Positions 18,776 to 30,600 of a DNA stretch of 35,168 nt are shown here, piece after piece. Location: contig JAYMGJ010000276.1 in NCBI GenBank assembly GCA_037178675.1, positions 1 to 35,168 of the forward strand, written 5' to 3'. The stretch comes from Scleroderma bovista. Lineage: Eukaryota > Basidiomycota > Agaricomycetes > Boletales > Sclerodermataceae. The notes below the pieces were generated by a model, which was not told the origin of the DNA, did no database searches, and saw only the letters and a program-made list of their open reading frames with translations. The first letter of the stretch is position 1. Each line of letters starts with the position of its first letter. A program made the position numbers and the translations under genes.

Positions 18776-19842
18776 TTACTCCGGCACAGCGCCGCCAGGG
18801 TTCTCCTGCTCCTCTTGGAGCCCCTGGACTTCCTTTTCGACCTCCTCCGGGTCGACCTCCGCTTCGCTGTCCTCCGACTCCTCGTCTTCGTCCCAGGGCG
18901 CCGTAAAAAATCGGCACTCCTCGAGGAAGGTCTCGAGGCCGGCCGTCAGCCGCTCATTTCCCCTCGCCACCGAGCGAGTGGCATCCGCGACCCGGCGCAT
19001 CTGCCCGGTCATCTCCTCGACGGCCCCGGTCAGCCTGTCCAGCCGCTCCAGGAACGGTCCAGGGTCAAACCCGGACCGTTGCCCAGACAGCCCCGGCACC
19101 TCGACGATGTCGTCGTCGATGACGACCTTGGCGACTGTCTTCTTCTTCTTCCTCTTCTCCCCTCCTCGTGGCGACGTCTCGACTGCCTTTCCCTTGCCCT
19201 TGTCGCCTACCGGACCCGGACCCCGTTCCCCACCTCCGGCCACTCGCACCGCTCCTTGAGCCCGGCGCACTTCATACACGCGCGCTGCTTGGGTTTCTCT
19301 GGGTCCCTTTCGCACTTGGCTTTGTGCTTGGCACAGCGAACGCACCTGCCAGGAATTAATGAAAAATAGCAAAGAAGATAAAAAAATACTTACCGGACGT
19401 TGTCACTCCGGTCACCACTCGGACCCGCCTCCGGCTCCTCCCTCGTTCTTTTCTTCGACGCTTCCTGCGCCAACGCCCTCTGCCTCGCTGCGACCTCTGC
19501 AGCCCTTCGCTGCACCTCCGCCCTGTCCTTCTCCGCTTGCTCACGCGCCTGGCGCTCCGCCTCCTCTCTCGCCTTCTGCTCCGCCTCCGCCTTAGCGCGC
19601 TCCGCCTCCTCGCGAGCCCTTGCCTCCACCTCTTCACGCGCTCGCCTTTCCGCCTCTTCCTTACGCTGCTTCTCCTCCCTCTTCACTTGCTTGTGACGAC
19701 GACGTTCCTTCGCCTTGGCGTCGAGGACATTGGACTCGTCCTCGCTACCGGACTGAAGCTCCGGTGTTGGGGCCTTCGTCCAATCCCTGGACTCGGTGGC
19801 AGCAGAGGCGATGGGGCTGGTGGACTTAGCAGTGTTCGACAT
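18776..19842 (-). CDS. Antisense two-exon gene inside the retrotransposon: coiled coil plus Zn2Cys6-type cluster
   Basis: Exon 1 (19842-19394) begins in good context at ATG 19842 and encodes a Ser/Thr/Pro stretch, then a long Glu/Arg/Ala-rich coiled coil (about residues 41-130). A 48-nt GT-AG intron (19346-19393) with GTAAGT donor follows. Exon 2 then reads CVRCAKHKAKC and CMKCAGLKERC, with spacing CX2CX6CX11CX2CX6C, which fits the fungal Zn2Cys6 binuclear cluster. This frame closes with TAG at 19207-19209. The overlapping frame continues to 18776 with a basic EKRKKKKTVAKV stretch, an acidic DDDIVEV and an acidic tail, so a frameshift near 19210 is likely in this copy. A TATA box lies upstream (19893-19899). 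Protein function is inferred; it may be a DNA-binding regulator of the element. Confidence 0.65.
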
Positions 19843-19892
19843 GTTTTGATCGATGGCAGGAAACTGGGGGTAAAAGGCCAAACCGGTCTGAT

Positions 19893-19899
19893 CTTTATA
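19893..19899 (-). promoter_or_regulatory. TATA box of the antisense gene
   Basis: The minus strand reads CCTATAAAGATC about 50 bases before the ATG at 19842, leaving room for a start and a short leader. This supports independent transcription of the antisense gene toward pol. The 177-codon frame reaches back to an ATG at 19923, but that would place the TATA box inside the coding sequence, so I prefer the ATG at 19842. Confidence 0.5.
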
Positions 19900-19994
19900 G
19901 GTCCAAATTTCGTACCCAGACAATCACTCCGGACTCCGCATTGTTCTAGGCGACCACACGACAGCCTCATTGGGGCCTCATGGGTTCGGCCCCT

Positions 19995-20004
19995 AAAAGG
20001 GGGA
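19995..20004 (+). other. Polypurine tract before the 3' LTR
   Basis: AAAAGGGGGA lies three bases before the 3' LTR start at 20008. It is the expected primer for plus-strand DNA synthesis and fits the plus orientation of gag and pol. Confidence 0.8.
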
Positions 20005-20007
20005 TAC

Positions 20008-20651
20008 TGTTACGACCATGTCCAACTCCGGGTCCTATCCGGTCACTCCGGTCACTTCGCAGCTTTACAGCTCAACTCCGGTCGCCCACCAGTTACTCCG
20101 GTCGCGCTCACGCAGATAACCTTCCGTTAAGCACGACCCTTGGTCTATGCTCTATTCGTTCGTTACCACACCTCGCCGTCAACCCTGCTTGGTCGTGAGT
20201 TCTCCGTGTACTTGTTATATCTCCTGCCTTGTGTTATTTTCACCGGACCTGATTTATTTTACCCGGACCTGACTTTATTTTCATCGGACCTGACCTAGTA
20301 CTTTCTCCGGTTATCCCTTGTCCGCCCTTTGGGCTGTTTACTTGTCACCGTAAATACTCGACCCTAGTTCTCCGTAGTATAAGTACCCTGTACTCCGTCC
20401 TGTATACCTCAGTCTGAAATCAACCATAGTTACTACTCCTGATCTTGCCTGTCTCTGTCTCTGTCTCCGTCTCTATCACTTCTTGACCGGAACCTACGCA
20501 AGGGATCAACGCACGTTGTCCTTGTCGTTGAATCCAAGCGGTCACCAACTCCGGCCGGACTAATCTCTCGTCCAGCCCTCTGCCCTCTTCCTTCGTCCGC
20601 GCTCGTCCAGACTTGACCGGACCCCCTACCGGAGTAGACCCGGACTTGACA
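20008..20651 (+). repeat. 3' LTR of the chromovirus (644 bp)
   Basis: It is a direct copy of 12767-13395. Five substitutions are visible outside the CT-rich patch (two in the first 80 bp, three near the 3' end), and the patch 20430-20482 is 15 bp longer than its partner. It has 14 CCGG tetramers; one is lost by CCGGAC becoming CCAGAC. Confidence 0.95.
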
Positions 20652-21240
20652 GGTGTTGTTAGCTAAGCAAAATAAATGTGTGCTTTCTAACTTCTTCTAA
20701 CTCAATAGAAACCTTGCCTGACTCCTAAACATTTGTCAATATCTTGCTACTCCACCCCAGTCAGTGGTAATTTGGTCATGCTGTCTAAAGCTTTGTCATT
20801 TACAATCCTAATGCCTTGCAATTTTCACTCCGACGGCATGATGTGTATAAATTAAAAGAGCATCCAAGCACTGTGCAAGCCAACAAGCAGGCTAGTAACT
20901 AATGGGAAGAAGACACCAATACTGTGCTGCATGGTGCATAATGTAGGCAAAATATAGTTCATTCTTCAGAGAGACTGAACTGATAGCATTTTCTATAACA
21001 ATTATAAATGTGATGTAGAGGTTTGACAAGATGTTGAAAAAATATTACCTCTTTGCTTGATACGGGCTCTGGGACCCATTCACCAGTTCCTTATAATGCA
21101 ATATCTGCATATTAATTTTTTGTGGCCCTGCCAATTTCACCATAGTGCCACACATCTCATTGTACTCAATATTGGACAAGGCAAATCATGAGTTTCTCCT
21201 AAGATGGACTAACACAACAAGGTGAAATTAATCCAATACA
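20652..21240. other. AT-rich spacer, no gene seen
   Basis: Base composition shifts abruptly to AT-rich right after the LTR. I find no convincing frame, repeat or RNA gene. It may be the 3' flank or intron material of the minus-strand gene that follows. Confidence 0.4.
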
Positions 21241-21269
21241 CTAGTATGTACCTCTGGCGATAATAAAAC

Positions 21270-24200
21270 AAAATGTCCTCTAGCTATAGAAAGGGTCTGG
21301 TTGTCCCGAGACAGATGCTGCTCAAGCTGATTAGGCAGACATGCATCTACGAAGTTCATATAAAAGATGTACCACACTTGTGTCTCGGCGTGTCAAACAG
21401 TGTATCGACAGCAGCGCGGAACTCACCAGCAAGACATGGTACCCCCCACTCCACTCACACCCGCACCGTTGGCATCACCGTGTTGAGCTGCATCCTTGAC
21501 GTCCCGGTCTTCCTCGGTGATTGCATTTGTCAATGTGTGCCTCTAATGGGTGGTTTTGGCATGCCCCCAACGCCATTCATTAAGGCAGCGCATATATCAC
21601 ATTAGTTCATGTTGTCGATCCACAGTAACCAGTTGAGCTAGCCGGTGTTCCTACGGGCATCTTAGATATATTTGCAGTCAAAGAAATTCACGGAAATTCA
21701 CCCTCAATATCCCATTAGCATATCAAAAAGTGGCAATTGCACGATGGTCTATACATATTGTGAGGAAGTGTAACAAATAGGACAGATACAAATACTCACG
21801 GGCCCAGGGGGCATAGGGACATAAGTAGATCCCTGACCTCCGGGTGGCGGTGGGGGGAAGACGTCACCAGGTGGGACAACGCCACCAGCCTGCAGCAGGG
21901 AGATAAGGGTCTAAGGTCTGTAAACAAGAAAAGTGCACTCACGGCATCACGATGCGGCCGTCGTCGGTACCAACTACTTGAAGCGTGCGGATTGTCCACG
22001 CCCCCTAATGTCGCAGGTGCCGTTGGAGGTCGTTCATGCAACGGGGCCACAACAAAATTAAGAGCAATTAGAGAAAAGGATGTTTACCACAACCGGGTAC
22101 ACGGGTTGGGCATGGGGAATGCGCTTTGCTGGTGCATCACCCATTGTATGCATTGGCTGAGATGTGAGGCTCGAGGGAGGTTGAGCCACAGGGACGACAA
22201 GGGGTGGTTCAGGTCTTTCGGCTGGTGGGGAGTGTCCCCTTGGTGGCCTGAACTGAGCCCTGGGATGAGGCCACCGCAACGGACGATCATGAATAGTTTC
22301 AGGAGAGAATATGACTGGCGCAGTGAAAGGTGGAGCAGTGGTACTCCTCTCCAGATCTGGGCTAGCGCTCCTCGATCTCGACGGCCGCTGTGTTGGCTGA
22401 TACATGGGTGGTTGAACTCCAGCTGGGCGTTGTGAGGGGAGAGCACCAAATAATGCCAACAATTGTTCGTCCAAAGACGGGCCGACATGTCGTGGTGTAG
22501 GAGCATGGATGCACGTGTGCTCGGGTCGGTGCAATAAATTGATCCATCGACGATACAGGCTCTCTGCATCAGTGGAAGATTCGGAGATGGATTCCACCCT
22601 GGGTCTCCTGGTTTCGCGCTCCCGGATCGTTTCCGTCGTATGCCTTTCAGTTACCAATTCGGTTCTTTCGATCACGCGTTGAAGAAGGCATTCAATTGTG
22701 TCCAGGCGCTCGAGTACCTCCGCGTTGTCTTGAGGCATGGGACAGGACTGCCGCAACTCGTCAAGCAGTTTGGTGTGTCATGACTGACCCTCCTAAAGGG
22801 CATTCATCTGCTCTCTTAAGTTGACAAGCATGTCACTCAGCACAGAAAAGGATGGTGATTCTCAGCCGGGGCGTGCAGTGCTGCTGGAAGACGTGGATGG
22901 TGTAGGAGATGAAGGCGGGGGCGTCGGAGTCAATGAGGATGAGGTCAAAGAAAGAGTTGGTCCTGGTGAGGGTTCAGATGAGGAGATTAGGGACGGCGTG
23001 ACATCAGAGGACGGTGATAATGGAGACGACGACGACCAAGCAAACAATGACGGGAGCTCGTTCTTCCCCTTTCACGACTTCATGTTCACCATATAAAAGA
23101 TCATCGTCAGAGTGATGCGACGAGAGGTACAACAGGCCAGGTACAGAGGACGTGATCGAGGGAGTTCGAGTGAGAGGAGGAGACATCTCGACAAGAATCA
23201 AATGTGGACGATCCCTGGGTCCGGCAGGAGTGATGCTGGGCTCAGATATGGCACTACTCCCACCTACTGATTTGTCTCTATGCGCGACAGTGGGCGGCGC
23301 CGCTGGTGTGACAACAATGCGTTCGGTGGTCATCAATCTGTTTCGCACATATTCCGAGAGCAGTCGCAACTCGTCACAGATTATGCACACATTCTCTGCG
23401 ACGCCGTGTGTTTCTTCGTCCCTCGAATGGTCCAATTCTCAAATCTCTCGCAGTATACGCTCGATGTCGCGAGTGATATCGCGAGTATCTGTCTCCGTCC
23501 TAGTGGCCTCTGTTTCTGCTTCTGGAGCCAGCGTCGTGAGAATAGAAGGCCTGTTGGTACTGGGAGTAGCCATGCATACATGCTAAACAACCCATGTAAT
23601 AATTTCCATTATCCAGCTCCAAAATTGAACTCACCACGTATAGCGTGCCAGTACTTACTGTCGTTGACAACAAAGAAGGTTCTGTAGATATGTCAGAGGC
23701 CGGTGGGACATTTGGTAAAGAAACAATATCATAGTCTTCGCGTGAACTAAGGCTGACATAGAAGGTGCGGTAGAAGGTGTGCGAGACAATGATGGGGATG
23801 GCGAAGAAATAATCATGATTTGTCTTGCAACCGGGGTGCCCGATGGAATGCTGACGGGGGCCGGGGAAGGCGCTAAAACTGGGGGAGGCAGATGTGACAA
23901 TGGTGGAAGTGGTAACAAAGGCGTGGATGTAGAGATAGTCTCCAAGATCAGTGTAAGATCTCCGGGGCTGGTCAGCAGAGAAGGGCTAGCACGATAAAAT
24001 GGTGTAGATGCTCCTTTGCACAGAACTTGAGATGGTGGTAACCATCCCTGAGCTCGTTGCGGTGCATTTGCTTGCGGATAGTTCCACAGCAGACATCAAT
24101 AGTGTTAGAGCTGCTGGCAACGGGTTGAAAGTCATCGTCTTCCTCGTCGAAGTCCTCATTACCCGACTTCTGGTGGCAGCCTTGGTCATAGAGTGAGTGG

Positions 24201-24300
24201 CAGGGTCAGCAACGCCACCTCTGCATGTGCAATGGCTTTTCTCTGTTTCCTGTACTCCGGTGCAGAAATACCCAAAGCACTCAATGGACATCAGTGCCTG
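21270..24300 (-). CDS. Unrecognised multi-exon gene with coiled coil and proline-rich tail
   Basis: Several minus-strand segments have coding character. About 23590-23000 contains EATRTETDTRDITRDIERIL and SVPGLLYLSSHHSDDDLLY. About 22755-22080 contains an amphipathic LERLDTIECLLQRVIERT helix, a serine-rich stretch and HAPTPRHVGPSLDEQLLALF. A small exon at 21800-21889, bounded by good splice sites (donor GTGAGT, acceptor CTGCAG, 53-nt intron 21890-21942), encodes a Gly/Pro-rich piece ending STYVPMPPGP. I have a vague recognition of this style from agaricomycete hypothetical proteins but cannot name a family. Exon joins are incomplete and some frames contain stops, so it may be decayed. Its ends are duplicated at 32235-33680. 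It lies downstream of kinase copy A in the same orientation. Confidence 0.45.
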
Positions 24301-24431
24301 TGCCCAGCCCCATATCCGCAGCAGATGGAGGGCGGAGGTAGATTGACGCCGAAGGCCGATGCTAGTATAAGCGAGGACAACAGCGTCCAGGGCACCAGGG
24401 TCTTAGGCTTGCATGGGTACTATGTACACCT

Positions 24432-26210
24432 TCAATACCCGATAGGAGTGAGAAGGGAAGACTCATGACCACTCTCCGCCACCCAGGAATGCGTCATTAC
24501 CTCTTCGATACATGCCCATTTCCTCGAGTCCAGCTTGGGCATTCTGCGTATGAGCGAGCGGCATGCGCGCGGCGAGACGTTACTAATCTTGGCGGGATAA
24601 AACACCACCTCCCTTTCACGCTCCCTTTCGCACTCGCGGGAAGAGGAGGACAGCGACGATGTGGATGTATGCGGTTCCTTGGTGAAGTCTTTGCTGGAGT
24701 ACGTAGCAGCGCTAGGGACCAAGAATGTCTTTGACGATGTGCAAGTGTGCGTCTGGTGGGATGTGCATGCCTGGGCGTATGCCGCGTAGAGTGTCGGATG
24801 TCTGCACGACGCGCTAGGGCATTTCTTGAAAATGGAGACAATAATAGACGATCCCACATACCAAGATATCGACGAGACGGGCGTCGTACGCTGGATCGTA
24901 CACACGAACGAAAGAAAATAAATAAATCAGGATGACCAGATCGGTGGTAAAAGGGAGCTTACAAACTGCAGGGCTCGCTCCCACATAGTCCAGTTGACAT
25001 ATGCACTGTTGACTCCCACAGGAAATGGTACACCGCTGAAGCGCCGTAATCATCGATCCAAGTATAAATCATCAGTTCATTCAGTTAATCGTTGCTGAGA
25101 GAGGATGACAGAAGGCACACCTTGAGATGACCCTGCGTGTCAAAGAATAAATTCTCTAGTTAGATCAGTCTCGAAGATGTTGACATGGTGCAATGTAGAG
25201 AGATGTAGACCACCGCCGTAAGCTACGTATTCCTTTGCATATTCGTTATTGTGACGCTTCTGGCACCCCTAAGGAAAGAGGAAGAATGATAAGCATACTT
25301 GACCCGTGGAATAAAGGAGGGGGGATAGGCATGAACGTGCAGGGCTCACCTTGACGGTATACAGCTTCTCCCACCCAGTCCCATTTGTGGGCGAGTCGTA
25401 CGACCGACGTTGTGCCTCTCCCTATCACAACTTTCTGACACGCCGTATTTTTGCCTGAGACTAACACCACTTTCCCTTGTAGCTGATTTTCGCTCGCTGC
25501 CCAAGTCGAATTTTCCACTCAAACCAATTGAACGCCCAGAGGGCTTTCTGTTCAGTTGGGGAGCGGAGGATATCAAGTTGGCAAGTGACAATTTGTTTGA
25601 ATCTGAATGAGTGACCACGAACCGGGGTTAAGGGGGTTAGGGCGAAGAAGGGGCTGTTGGGGCCCGCGATCCTTGGTTCTGCATGGGCTGCTTTGCCGTC
25701 AGTAGTGCAGTGGAGGAAGTAGACGGGCGTCATTGTTGTTTCTGTTGTTGGAGTGATTGCAGATGTGATGATGGAGGTGGAACAAATGGTTTGTTGTCGG
25801 GTATTCCTGCCGATACGCTCGGGGTTCTGTTGGGCGCCTGGGATGGGGGCCCCGTGGATGGACGCTCCGGCTTTCAGACTCGGAAGGAGATAGAGAGCCT
25901 GTGGCTGAAGGAGTTCTGACCCTGGCGCAGATGGCGACATTGCAAAGTCCCTAGGTTTGGTAGGTGGTCGTACAGGATTGTCGAGCTTGACACGGGGTGT
26001 TCCTTTAACGATTGCGGTAGCCGTGGTAGCAGAAACTGGAGAAGATGGATTGTGGTCGTACTGCACAGTGAAAGACATTGGAGTCGGGCGGAAGTGATTG
26101 AGGGGCGAGGTCCAGTGATCCTGAGAGGACGTTTCTGGCCCATCGACCTCGGATTGGGCTTGGGCGGAGACCGTTGATGTCATCGCCGAGAAGAGCAAAG
26201 CCAGCCACAT
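24432..26210 (-). pseudogene. HAL4/SAT4-like Ser/Thr kinase, copy A (lacks catalytic loop)
   Basis: In order on the minus strand: a Ser/Pro-rich N-terminus with SDSNKLSLANLISSAPQLNR, the KYG start of the kinase fold, a glycine loop VVIGRGTTSVVRLAHKWD (about 25375-25430), EKLYTVK with the ATP lysine, an 81-nt intron (25269-25349), an alpha-C region EYAKEYV and LHHVNIFETDL, then directly NLFFDTQGHLK. About 65 residues, including the HRD loop, are missing between the last two. DYGAS, STVHMSTGLCGSEP, YDARLVDI, CGIVYYCLHFQEMP and a C-terminal IEEVMTHSWV follow. Further damage: frame changes near 25438 and 25360, a lost acceptor AG before the DYG exon, and TGG to TAG at 24824-24826. Such kinases regulate nutrient or ion transport in yeast. 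This copy cannot be active. Confidence 0.75.
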
Positions 26211-27605
26211 TCCATATCAATGAATCCATGATGTCTTACTTGCAGCAGATGAAAGTTGGTGCTGGCCAAGCGACGGTCGCCCACCATATAAAATCACACG
26301 GATAAGCACGTCAGCATCAGCGTTGACGTCGCCAGAATGGTTGATTGTGAACTCGAGGTTGCCAAGGATGAAGGATGATAACGATGGGGTGACATGTTTG
26401 GGCAACATGTCGCTTTGAGAGGCCGATTGTTTTGAGAGCGACTTTGAGTTACTCAAATTACTGTGCACCATCGTCTCTGACGAAGTTTGGACGGGTATCA
26501 GTGCTGTGCTGGCCGAGGTATTTGTACTGCACCTTTTCCTGCAAATGTAGATGCTGTATCTCCTCCGGTGATGCACCTGCGACGAGGTAGCAGAATATGT
26601 GGAAAGTTGGGTTCACGGCAGCATTACTACGTGGGTGTCGCCGTCGCTATTGCCATTCCTTTACCAGCTGCAGGTGAGCATGTGGTCGCCGTGCTTCAGC
26701 AAACTGCCAATAAGTGTCGTCGTCGTGCCTCTGCATGCTGCAGCGGGTGTAGCTGATTGTGGTGAATCGTCTTTGCCCTTGTGGTTGTCATTGTGGTCAC
26801 GTGATTGTGATTGTAATTAGGGTGAGTTGAGATTGGGGACTATGAATCAATCTGAAACTTACATGTGAAGTTGCTGCACTGCAGTTTCTCCTTGCCTGAG
26901 TCTGGCCTAGAATTGTTCGGTGGATCACCTTGAAATACTTGACATGAGTGGTCGCATGGCCAAGGAGGGAAACTGACTGGGTCCATCAAATAAAGGCATG
27001 GAAGTCAAATCAATGAGAGCATAGGAGAGAGGAAATGCACAGCGTGAGCACCTGTTCACCCCGACAGGCAATAAAGGTTAGCCAACAGTACAGGGAATGC
27101 ATGGCGCTCACTGCAATGGGCAGTGGACCACAAATGTCAGCCAACGATAGAGCAAGCAGGGAATGTGCAGCACGAACACCTGCTCAATCCGACAGGCAAC
27201 AGAGGTTAGCCAATAGTACAGGGAATGCATGCCAAGCGCTCACACTTGCTCACTGCAATGGCCCGGCAGGCAACAGAAGTCGACCAACAATACCCATGGG
27301 CCACAAAAGTCAGCCAATGATACAGCGAGTAGGGAGTCGAGAGTCGAGACAATGAGTGTACATACTACCTGCTCACTGCTAAAGCGCTGGCGTATGCCAG
27401 TTCACTTGCTTTGGCTAAGGGTTAACGTTCAACGTGTCAAATTGCTGCACAGCCCCGCTGAGCACAGCATGATTATCTTTGGAGGCTCAGGCTACGAGTC
27501 ATTTCCTGCGCGCTACTACTGTCCCGCTCCCACTGCTGCATCATGCAGCATCTGATGCACTTTTTTCTAGTCACATTCGTGCTACTCTGTGTTTTTCTCA
27601 CTGTC
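26211..27605. other. Region without a clear gene, with a degenerate repeat
   Basis: Minus-strand frames at 26217-26576 (119 codons) are Ser/Asn-rich without a recognisable domain and could be decayed upstream exons of the kinase. Around 27055-27320 a degenerate unit of about 133 bp, built on CAGGCAA.AGAGGTTAGCCAA and AGTACAGGGAATGCATG, is repeated about twice with a third partial copy. The plus-strand stretch before 27606 is likely the 5' flank of the transposase gene. Confidence 0.4.
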
Positions 27606-30600
27606 ATGGGTGACGGCTTATTTCGGTGTGGAGCACTCTCTTGCGAGCGTTCATTTGACACCAGTCGAGGTGTTTTTCGCCATCGCTCAAGCTGTGTTCA
27701 CTACCAGCGACATTGTACTTCGCGGTCGGATTTATGACGTAAACGCTCATCAATTGGTGTATTGGGAACATCGAAGAAGGCGAGAGTTGAATTGGACGAT
27801 GTAGGTTATCTGAACTCTGCAGAAAGGTATTCGAAGCATACTCTAATGTTCACCGCTATCGTAATTCTAGGATTCAGCTCCAGCCACCACATCTATTTCC
27901 ATAAACCCTGAAATGACTCTGCTCAATTTGCCGTCTGTCAACACCTCAGCATCTTCATCTAGTACAGTATTTGGCGGACCCCTCACTCCACTGGTGACAT
28001 CCCAGACCCTGCATCAGGTCGGTGCTGACTACACTGATATACTAGTTGCATCAGCTGATTTAGTTTCAAAGTTGACGGAAAGCTCTTCGACGACAGAAGG
28101 TGCATGTCCCCCGTTGCCCCCATGTCCCGTAGAGACCAACCAAACAGGCAGGCCATCACGAGCAAGGCGCTTACCTGCACGATTTCGAGATGTGTTTCCA
28201 GAACCTCCTCTGCCCATTACCACCGAGGATTCTACACCTGTGGAATCTGACAATGCTATGCCCCAAAATATGCTGCCTCGTGTTATCCTCCATGTATTTG
28301 ATACCATTTGCACGTCATTCAACCATTTTGGCATTGCGCGCCTTTACCGCCACAGGCCATCATATGACCCGGATGCATTCGTGTCCATTGAACAGCTCTC
28401 GAACAGTCACGATGATGAAGCATCCACGTCCATGCCTTCGACTTCTTACACTCCTCCGCTGCCACCCTGGCCTTGGAAAAATATGAGCATCTGGCGGATC
28501 ATGACTTGGATGATGACCGGAAGCAGGCAGAAGTCTGAGGCTGAGGTCACCCGACTTGCGAATATGTTGCAAGAAGACGACTTTGATCCCCACGATCTTC
28601 GAGGTTTTAATGCACACACTGAGATGAAGCACTTTGACAGCTCAGAAAGTGCTCTCGATGAGAGCAATCCTCTACGACAAGATGGTTGGAAAGAGTCCTC
28701 AGTCGATATTCATGTACCTACCCAAGAGCACAACCCAGATGGCAATGGACGACAATTTACAATTGGAGGACTTTTTCATCGGCCACTTACCGCTGTCATC
28801 CGTGCCGTTTTCGCTGAGAAGGGTGCAAAATGGTTCCATCTTACTCCATTCAAACGAATCTGGCGCTCTCCAGTGACTGGTCATGAGCAACGCCTATATG
28901 ATGAGCTCTACACTTCGGATGCCTGGAACGAGGCACATGATGAACTACAAAAACAGAGACGTGACGATGGGTGTAAATTAGAAAGGGTCATTGCAGGACT
29001 CATGTTCTGGTCCGATGCAACACATCTCGCACAATTTGGTAGTGCATCCGCCTGGCCAGTGTACCTGTTCTTTGGGAATCAGTCCAAGTATTCATGTGCA
29101 TGCCCAACATCCGGTGCGTGCCATCCCATTGCATTCATCCCAACCGTGAGCTTTGAAGCCTCTTTGACCTTGGTAACCTGAAGATTCACTCTTCCTTTCG
29201 CAGCTCCCGCATGCCATCATTAAATTCATCTCTGAGTTCTCAAAGAAGAAGAGCTACAGTGACGTCCTGACCCATTGTAAACGAGAGCTTATTCATGGAG
29301 TCTGGAAGATTCTACTTGATGATGAATTTCTGGACGCATATCGCAATGGCATCGTGGTCAAATGTTATGACGGAAAGTTTCGTAGACTGTTTCCACGCAT
29401 TTTTACATACTCAGCAGATTATCCAGAAAAGTAGGTTCAGTTTTGGAAGCATGGCGACTCATGAAGCCAAAGCTCAATTACTTTCAGAGTACTTCTGGCC
29501 ACAATTCGAGATAAGGGTAACTGCCCATGTCCCCGGTGCATGATTCCCAAGGAAGACTTTTATCGTCTTGGCTTTCTCTCTGATGCTTCACAATGACTAT
29601 CAAAAATCTGTCTCTACTTTCAAGAACGAGTTGCAGCTGCCCGCGATGCCATCTACAAACACAGTGCCCCAATTAAGGGGGCATTTCCTGAGTTGCAGCT
29701 TAAAGTCCTTTCACTGGTGCCCACTTTCATATGTTGTCCATTCTTGATATCCATGGATATTAACTGTGCTTTTGTTACTACAAGAACACATTTGCTGATA
29801 CACTTGGACCCCTGGGATTCAATATCTATTGTGCGCTTACAGTAGATCTACTACATGAGTTTGAGCTAGGAATTTTCAAATCAGTATTCAGGCACCTTTT
29901 ACGACTACTTCATGCAATTGATCCGGTGTCTGGGACCAACTTGGTGGCCACTCTTGATGCACGGTATGTCTTATGTATATCATACTCAATCAGCCGGCTC
30001 AGTATAGTTTTTTTGGACAGATTTCGTCAAATCCCATCCTTTGGAAAGGATGCAATCCGCCGGTTTCCGTCCAATGTCTCAGCAGCATGTCAATGCACAG
30101 CCCGCCATTTTGAAGATGTCCTTCAGGTAGGTTATTTTGGTGAATAGTATGCCTTGTTTGGATTGACATTTGGTCCAGTGTGCTATTCCTGTGTTCGAGG
30201 GGTTATTTCCTCCTGGACATGATGAGGAGATCCAAACACTACTCTTTCGATTGGCACAATGGCATGCCCTTGCAAAGTTACGACTTCATACAGACCATTC
30301 TCTCAACCTACTCAATGAAGCTTCTCGGCTACTTGGGGATCAGTTGCGCAAATTCCGGGACTTCACTTGTGCTGCTTTCAAGACTATGGAGCTGCCATCA
30401 GAGACTGCAGCACGGCGGCAACGAAAGGAACACAGCCTTGGTACTACTATGTCAACACCATCTGGATCCTCGACAACCAGCACCCCGTCAGCTGCTCGAC
30501 CAAAGGCCTTCAACCTAACAACCTACAAATTCCATGCTCTGGGTGACTATGTTCACAGCATCCGCCTGTTTGGAACAACAGACTCCTATACAACGCAACT

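Larger units (their letters stand above)
12767..20651 (+). mobile_element. Full-length chromodomain Ty3/Gypsy retrotransposon (7885 bp)
   Basis: Two direct LTRs (12767-13395 and 20008-20651) start TGTTACGACC and end GGACTTGACA. They bracket a primer-binding site, gag, pol, an antisense gene and a polypurine tract. Outside one CT-rich patch the LTRs differ at only five positions that I can find, all transitions, so the insertion is recent. Flanking pentamers GTGAA (12762-12766) and GGTGT (20652-20656) do not form a target-site duplication. Pol order is protease, RT, RNase H, integrase, chromodomain, which places it among chromoviruses. One in-frame TGA in gag makes this copy probably non-autonomous. 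Confidence 0.96.

Noticed and set aside
19400..20130. Plus-strand frames of up to 197 codons after pol
   Set aside because: They mirror the Glu/Arg/Ala-rich coiled coil of the antisense gene and are Leu/Ser/Arg-rich with no motif; the minus-strand gene has the splice sites, TATA box and cysteine motif.
12762..20656. Target-site duplication of the chromovirus
   Set aside because: GTGAA and GGTGT do not match; GGTGA/GGTGT agree at four of five only with a one-base shift, so I do not claim it.
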